Source: ZC4RG30 sp964632365 (GTDB taxonomy: Bacteria > Pseudomonadota > Gammaproteobacteria > Steroidobacterales > Steroidobacteraceae). Taken from it: DNA of 24,318 bases. The notes beneath the pieces are model-generated. The model searched no databases. It had not been told where the DNA came from and saw nothing but the letters and a program-made list of their open reading frames with translations. This document shows, one piece after another, positions 20,817 through 24,318 of this stretch (its first letter is position 1; each line of letters starts with the position of its first letter). Position numbers and translations under genes: made by a program. Location of the stretch: assembly GCA_964632365.1 (NCBI GenBank), contig CAZWDR010000034.1, positions 1 through 24,318 of the forward strand, given 5' to 3'.

Positions 20817-20981
20817 ATGCGCGCGTTGCCGATGCGGGCGGGAATGCCGCTGTTCTTCGGCGTGCATCCGGTCGCGCCGATGCTGCGCAACGACGTGATC
20901 GCCGTGGTGCCTGGCCCGGCGGTGTACGCCGCCTTCTTCGCAGGACTGCATCGCGTGATCACCGGCATGCCCCTGGCCTGA
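20817..20981 (+). CDS. Hypothetical 54-aa protein
   Basis: Small open frame placed tightly between the SDR stop (3 bases before) and the lrgA-like start (3 bases after). The product is moderately hydrophobic: 'MPLFFGVHPVAPMLRNDVIAVVPGPAVYAAFFAGLHRVITGMP'. I do not recognise a family. Third-position G/C preference looks like that of real genes here, and the spacing suggests an operon member. It could be a genuine small protein, the C-terminal remnant of a larger lost enzyme, or chance. There is no clear Shine-Dalgarno; translational coupling to the SDR stop is possible. Confidence 0.4.
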   Translation: MRALPMRAGMPLFFGVHPVAPMLRNDVIAVVPGPAVYAAFFAGLHRVITGMPLA

Positions 20982-20984
20982 TCG

Positions 20985-21374
20985 ATGGTCCGGGCGTCCA
21001 CCTGGCGCATGCTGCCCGGCGGGGCGCTGCAGATCGGACTTCTGCTCGCGCTGTGGTGGGCGGGCGACCTGCTGGTGCGCGCGTCGGGCCTGCCGTTTCC
21101 CGGCAGCATCGCCGGCTTCGCGCTGTTGCTGGCGCTCCTTGCGAGCGGTGCGCTGCGCGAATCGCACATCGCGACCGGCGCCGACTGGCTGCTTTCACGC
21201 ATGCTGGTGCTGTTCGTGCCGGCCGCGCTGGCCATCCTCGATCATCCCCGTTTCCTCGGTGTCGACGGCCTGAAGGTGCTGTGCGTGCTCTTCGCCGGCA
21301 GCGCGATCGTGATGGCGGTGACGGCACGGGTGGTGTGCCTGGTGATCCGCTGGAAGGCGCCGCGCGATGCCTGA
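20985..21374 (+). CDS. CidA/LrgA family holin-like membrane protein
   Basis: Small membrane protein, 129 aa with four predicted helices (about 12-30, 38-54, 66-84 and 93-117). The family signature 'PFPGSIAGFALLLALL' and 'LLSRMLVLFVPAALAIL' are clear. LrgA/CidA proteins are holin-like and pair with LrgB/CidB; in Staphylococcus they modulate murein hydrolase activity and, in other bacteria, pyruvate or organic-acid uptake. The stop lies inside the next gene, an 8-base overlap (21367-21374), so the pair is translationally coupled. No LysR-type regulator, often adjacent to cid operons, is present in the window. Confidence 0.88.
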   Translation: MVRASTWRMLPGGALQIGLLLALWWAGDLLVRASGLPFPGSIAGFALLLALLASGALRESHIATGADWLLSRMLVLFVPAALAILDHPRFLGVDGLKVLCVLFAGSAIVMAVTARVVCLVIRWKAPRDA

Positions 21375-22065
21375 AACGGCAACGCTGGCCGCGGTCATCC
21401 CCTGGTCGCTGCTGACGCTGCTGGTGTTCTGGGCCGCGCGGCGCGTGCACGCCCGCTGGCCGCGTCCGTGGCTCGCGCCGATCCTGGTCACGCCGCTGGT
21501 GGTCGGGCTGGTGATCATCGTGACCGGCACGCGCTATGCGCAGTACATCGCGGGCACCGGCTGGCTGGTCTGGATGCTGGGGCCGGCGACAGTGGCATTC
21601 GCCGTGCCGGTGTGGCAGCAGCGCGCGCTGGTGCGCGAGTACTGGCTGGTGCTGCTGGTGGCCATGATCGCCGGCAGCATCGCGGCGGTGGCCTCGAGCT
21701 GGGCGCTGGCGACACTGGTCGGCCTTGATCGCGCGCTGATGCTGAGCCTGATCCCGCGATCGATCAGCACGCCGTTCGCGATGGAGGTGTCGGCGGATCT
21801 CGGCGGCGTTCCGGGTCTCACGGCGGTGTTCGTGGTGGTGACCGGCCTGTTCGGCGCGCTGGCCGGCGACCTGATGCTGACGCGCATCGGCGCGCGCACC
21901 GCGCTGTCCCGCGGCGCCGCCTATGGCGTGGCGGCCCATGCCATCGGCACCGCGCGGGCGCTGCAGGAAGGCGAACGTGAAGGGGCCATCGCCGGCCTCA
22001 GCATGGTGCTCACCGGCGTGCTGAACGTGCTCGCCACCCCGGTGCTCGTGGCGCTGCTGCGCTGA
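21367..22065 (+). CDS. CidB/LrgB family membrane protein
   Basis: Partner of the LrgA/CidA protein, 232 aa with six or seven hydrophobic helices. Typical segments are 'MLGPATVAFAVPVWQQ', 'LGLDRALMLSLIPRSISTPFAMEVSADLGGVPGLTAVFVVVTGLFGAL', and the end 'AYGVAAHAIGTARALQEGEREGAIAGLSMVLTGVLNVLATP', all strongly conserved in LrgB. The ATG at 21367 has AAGG about nine bases upstream, within the preceding gene. It is convergent with the dioxygenase gene, 14 bases between the stops. The role is presumed membrane transport or control of autolysis together with LrgA. Confidence 0.92.
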   Translation: MPETATLAAVIPWSLLTLLVFWAARRVHARWPRPWLAPILVTPLVVGLVIIVTGTRYAQYIAGTGWLVWMLGPATVAFAVPVWQQRALVREYWLVLLVAMIAGSIAAVASSWALATLVGLDRALMLSLIPRSISTPFAMEVSADLGGVPGLTAVFVVVTGLFGALAGDLMLTRIGARTALSRGAAYGVAAHAIGTARALQEGEREGAIAGLSMVLTGVLNVLATPVLVALLR

Positions 22066-22079
22066 GGCACGTCACGCGC

Positions 22080-22862
22080 TCAGTCGAACGCGAACCCGGA
22101 GATCCAGCTGCCGAGCACCTTTTCGCGGTAGATGACGCGTCCGGGCTGGTCGGAGGCACCCGCCGCGACCATCAGCGGCAGCAGGTGCTCGTGGCGGGGA
22201 TGCGCGAGACGGGCATGCGGTGCCTGCTGCCAGTCCGCGAGCAGCGCCGCGCGTTGCGCAGCAGGCGCACAGGCCGCCTGCTGCAGCCACGCATCGAACT
22301 GGGCAGAAGGCGCTTCGAGACGCGGGTCGCCCATCGCGCGCAGGTTGTGGAAGCTCATGCCGGCGCCCATCACCAGCACGCCCTGCGCGCGCAGTGGCGC
22401 CAGCGCCCGCCCCACGGCGAGGTGATGCGCGGCGTCGAGTCCCGCGTCCAGCGACAGCTCCACCACCGGCACATCGGCATCCGGGAAGACCACCTTCAGC
22501 GGCACGAACACGCCATGGTCGAGGCCGCGCACCGGATCGACCGAGGCCGCGAATCCGGCGGCGCGCAGCAGTGCCGCCACCTGGTCCGCGAGTTCCGGCG
22601 CGCCTGGCACGTCATAGCGGAGCTGGTAGGTATGTGGGGGAAAGCCGTAGTAGTCGAAGACCAGTGGCGGTCGCGCCGCGCCGGTGACGGCAAGCCCGCG
22701 CGTCTCCCAGTGACCCGAGACGATCAGGATCGCGCGCGGTCGTTCGGGCAGCGAAGCGGGCAGGTGGCGAAGGAACCCGCCCATGCGCGTCCAGATGCCC
22801 TGCGGGTCTTCCATGAAGAAGCAGGGGCCACCGCCGTGCGGGACATACAATGTGGGCAGCAT
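22080..22862 (-). CDS. ygiD: YgiD-type class III extradiol ring-cleavage dioxygenase (DOPA 4,5-dioxygenase-like)
   Basis: Metal-dependent dioxygenase of the LigB/DODA family, 260 aa, the same size as E. coli YgiD. The metal ligands can be picked out: His9 in 'YVPHGGGPCFFME', His51 in 'ILIVSGHWETRG', and the C-terminal 'AHPRHEHLLPL' (His224 or 226). Another conserved histidine, His116, sits in 'GLDHGVFVPL'. 'AGMSFHNLRAMGDP' and 'GSWISGFAFD' at the C-terminus are family hallmarks. E. coli YgiD opens L-DOPA in vitro; the physiological substrate here is unknown. The start at 22862 has no Shine-Dalgarno, but CATAAT lies six bases upstream, suggesting a leaderless message. It is divergent from the secreted-protein/LigB cluster. 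Confidence 0.93.
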   Translation of the reverse strand: MLPTLYVPHGGGPCFFMEDPQGIWTRMGGFLRHLPASLPERPRAILIVSGHWETRGLAVTGAARPPLVFDYYGFPPHTYQLRYDVPGAPELADQVAALLRAAGFAASVDPVRGLDHGVFVPLKVVFPDADVPVVELSLDAGLDAAHHLAVGRALAPLRAQGVLVMGAGMSFHNLRAMGDPRLEAPSAQFDAWLQQAACAPAAQRAALLADWQQAPHARLAHPRHEHLLPLMVAAGASDQPGRVIYREKVLGSWISGFAFD

Positions 22863-22868
22863 GATGCC

Positions 22869-22874
22869 ATTATG
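22869..22874 (-). promoter_or_regulatory. -10-like CATAAT six bases before the YgiD-type start (possible leaderless mRNA)
   Basis: CATAAT (5/6 match to the -10 consensus) on the minus strand ends six bases before the ATG at 22862, exactly the arrangement seen before the SDR gene. No Shine-Dalgarno is present. The -35 region 17 bases upstream is poor. Confidence 0.4.
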
Positions 22875-22906
22875 CTTGGCGACGCGAAGGTTGCCCCGGG
22901 CACGTT

Positions 22907-22935
22907 TTGACAGCCCGGAGGGGCCAGCCTACGCT
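22907..22935 (+). promoter_or_regulatory. Sigma70-like promoter for the secreted-protein/LigB cluster
   Basis: TTGACA (22907-22912) is a perfect -35, followed 17 bases later by TACGCT (22930-22935), a 3/6 match that keeps the first T, the A and the final T. Transcription would start near 22942, giving a leader of about 34 bases before the ATG at 22976. This supports that start codon over a TTG at 22907, which is the -35 itself. Confidence 0.55.
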
Positions 22936-22975
22936 TCCTGAATGGGCCTGCACCGAGAATAACGGGGGATGGACA

Positions 22976-23725
22976 ATGGGGCATCTGAACATCGCGACCC
23001 GCAGCGCGGGGATCCTGGCTGCGCTGGTCTATGGCGCAGCCGTCGCCGCGGCCGCCGCGCCGCCTGACCTGACCGGGGTGTGGACCACGGCCGGCCCTTC
23101 AAGCGGCGGCACCAGCGCGCCCGCCGCGGGCCCATTGCCGCTCACGCCCTATGCACGCGCCCGTGTCGACGCCTACAACAAGCTCACCAATGGCACCGAC
23201 GACTCGCCCGGCCGCTGGTGCGTGGGCACCGGCATGCCGGGCTCGATGCTCGGTTCCGGCGCCTACCCGATGGAGATCATCCAGCGGCCCGAGCAGATCA
23301 CGATCATCTATGAGGCGCACACCGAGGTGCGTCGCGTGTACTTCGGCGACCGCAATGCCAAGCCCGAAGACCGCATCCCGGGCCGCAACGGCTACTCCAC
23401 CGGCCGCTGGGAAGGTGACGTGCTCGTGGTCGAGACCGACAACCTCGTCGACCAGGTCGACCAGCGCACCCCGCACTCCGAAGACGCAAAGGTCGTCGAG
23501 CGCTACCAGCTCGATGGCAAGGATGCCCAGGGTCGCCGCATCCTGAAGGTCGAGATGACGATGACCGATCCGAAGTTCTACACCGCGCCGGTGGTGCAGA
23601 CCAAGCGCTGGGCCGAGGTGCCGAATGGCCGCCTGCTGCCCTACGAGTGCCCGGAAGAGATGTGGCTCGACCGCATCGCCGAGCGCGCGAAGGAAGCCGG
23701 CGTCGCCGACCCCTTCAATCCCTGA
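22976..23725 (+). CDS. Secreted protein of unknown function, lipocalin-like beta-rich
   Basis: Exported protein of 249 aa. Signal peptide about residues 1-26 ('SAGILAALVYGAAVAAAAA', cleavage before PPDL). The mature protein begins 'PDLTGVW', then 'PLTPYARARVDAYN', a possible metal- or disulfide-related 'RWCVGTGMPGSMLG', 'PMEIIQRPEQITIIYEAHTEVRRVYF', and 'GYSTGRWEGDVLVVETDNL'. This order is typical of a large family of secreted proteins from environmental proteobacteria and acidobacteria that I know only as uncharacterised; no catalytic motif is assignable. The start at 22976 follows a GGGGGAT-rich leader and sits 34 bases after the predicted transcription start. First gene of a unit continuing into a DUF6152 gene and a LigB-type dioxygenase, which suggests a link to aromatic metabolism (inference). 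Confidence 0.8.
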   Translation: MGHLNIATRSAGILAALVYGAAVAAAAAPPDLTGVWTTAGPSSGGTSAPAAGPLPLTPYARARVDAYNKLTNGTDDSPGRWCVGTGMPGSMLGSGAYPMEIIQRPEQITIIYEAHTEVRRVYFGDRNAKPEDRIPGRNGYSTGRWEGDVLVVETDNLVDQVDQRTPHSEDAKVVERYQLDGKDAQGRRILKVEMTMTDPKFYTAPVVQTKRWAEVPNGRLLPYECPEEMWLDRIAERAKEAGVADPFNP

Positions 23726-23752
23726 TCTGGCTGTTCTCCCAAGGATCCACAC

Positions 23753-24181
23753 ATGAACAAGCTTTTCCGCACCCTGACCCTGGCCGCCGCGGCGCTGGTC
23801 GCCGGCGTGGCCGTCGCCCACCACTCGGCCGTGCAGTTCGATTTCACCCGGCAGGTGTCCTACACCGGCACGGTGAAGGACTTCGCCGCCATCAACCCGC
23901 ACATGCGCCTGGTCGTCGAGCTGAACGACGAGAAGGGCAAGCGCGAAGTGCGCTTCGAGGGTCACAGCACCAACAACATGTACCGCGGCGGCTACCGCAA
24001 GGGCATGGTGAAGGTCGGTGAGCAGATCACCGTGAACGCCGCGCCGTTCCGCGATGGCACCGAAGGCGGCTACGTCGTTTCCGCCGAGACGAAAGAGGGC
24101 TTCTTCGGCCTGCGATCGTCCCGCAACCAGGACCAGCGCGCCGTCGGCGAAGAAGTGCGTCGCCAGGCCGAGGGCCGGTAA
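23753..24181 (+). CDS. DUF6152 family exported protein
   Basis: Small secreted protein, 142 aa. The signal peptide ('MNKLFRTLTLAAAALVAGVAVA') is followed directly by the family-typical 'HHSAVQFDFTRQVSYTGTVKDFAAINPHMRLVVEL'. A mature N-terminus beginning His-His and the 'G.V....NPH' motif are DUF6152 hallmarks and give an OB-fold-like or beta-barrel appearance. 'YRGGYRKGMVKVGEQITV' continues the barrel; the tail is basic. Function unknown; the exposed N-terminal histidines make metal binding conceivable (inference). AAGGA lies eight bases upstream of the ATG. 27 bases separate it from the preceding secreted-protein gene, and the LigB-type gene begins 43 bases after it. Confidence 0.85.
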   Translation: MNKLFRTLTLAAAALVAGVAVAHHSAVQFDFTRQVSYTGTVKDFAAINPHMRLVVELNDEKGKREVRFEGHSTNNMYRGGYRKGMVKVGEQITVNAAPFRDGTEGGYVVSAETKEGFFGLRSSRNQDQRAVGEEVRRQAEGR

Positions 24182-24224
24182 GGCGCCACAGGTTTTTTCA
24201 GTCCACGCAAGGTAACTCGAAGAA

Positions 24225-24318
24225 ATGGCCAGGATCATCGGTGGGATCGCCACCTCGCACACGCCCACCATCGGTTTCGCGCTCGACGCGAAGAAGCATG
24301 AGGATCCGGTCTGGAAGC
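24225..24318 (+). CDS. LigB-type class III extradiol dioxygenase, N-terminal fragment (cut by window end)
   Basis: The last 94 bases encode 'MARIIGGIATSHTPTIGF' then 'ALDAKKHEDPVWK', open to the window edge. This opening is strongly reminiscent of the beta subunit of protocatechuate 4,5-dioxygenase and of gallate dioxygenase ('MARI.GG...SH.P.IG'), where the histidine in 'TSHTP' is a ligand of the catalytic Fe(II). Only 31 codons are visible, so the exact substrate class cannot be settled. Its position after two secreted-protein genes behind one promoter suggests co-transcription and makes this the likely catalytic gene of the cluster. Confidence 0.75.
   Translation, partial: MARIIGGIATSHTPTIGFALDAKKHEDPVWK

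Overview
This is a GC-rich, gene-dense chromosomal stretch from a proteobacterium, most likely a gammaproteobacterium. HslR (Hsp15), SlyX, a DUF938 methyltransferase, an Nei-type glycosylase and a YgiD-type dioxygenase are all common there. The DUF6152 and secreted lipocalin-like proteins beside a LigB-type dioxygenase suggest an environmental lineage such as the Steroidobacteraceae/Nevskiales, but that placement is an inference. I saw no rRNA, tRNA, CRISPR array, transposase or phage gene. No gene-free stretch exceeds 300 bases; the longest is 19002-19268.

Layout: (1) 1-4116 is the 3' part of an Mrp/Mnh multisubunit Na+/H+ antiporter operon: the end of a fused A-B subunit, then C, D, E, F and G, with overlapping or touching genes. 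(2) 4133-7015 holds an HSL-family alpha/beta hydrolase that has lost its nucleophile serine, a divergent glutaredoxin/GST-N-like protein, an exported TolB-like beta-propeller protein and a 62-aa protein. Two conspicuous inverted repeats flank the small gene. (3) 7163-10356 is housekeeping: DUF938 methyltransferase, HslR, Nei/Fpg glycosylase, pirin and SlyX. (4) 10435-12669 encodes a DUF2243 membrane protein with an unusual C-terminal domain and an MscS-type channel. (5) 12868-18389 is a DUF2383 (PA2169-like) gene followed by glgX/treX and treY, the glycogen-to-trehalose route. No treZ follows; the next ~200 bases hold a frameshifted relic of the C-terminal end of a different glycogen debranching enzyme (GDE_C / amylo-alpha-1,6-glucosidase). 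(6) 18597-22065 holds a DUF2934 protein, an exported cyclophilin-type PPIase whose ribosome-binding site lies in a small hairpin with a three-codon upstream frame, an SDR oxidoreductase, a 54-aa unknown ORF and an LrgA/LrgB (CidA/CidB) pair. (7) 22080-24318 has a YgiD-type extradiol dioxygenase and, divergently, a new transcription unit with a good sigma70-like promoter. That unit encodes a secreted protein, a DUF6152 protein and the first 31 codons of a LigB-type class III extradiol dioxygenase cut by the window end.

How the genes fit together: Mrp (Na+/H+ and pH homeostasis), MscS (hypo-osmotic relief) and GlgX-TreY (trehalose precursor synthesis) together look like an osmotic and ionic stress neighbourhood, though they belong to separate transcription units. 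The right edge appears to be the start of an aromatic ring-cleavage locus. No wholly new multi-gene system is obvious. The best leads are the serine-less hydrolase, the stem masking the propeller gene's ribosome-binding site, the GDE_C relic where treZ might be expected, the DUF2243 fusion, and the secreted-protein/dioxygenase cluster at the right edge.
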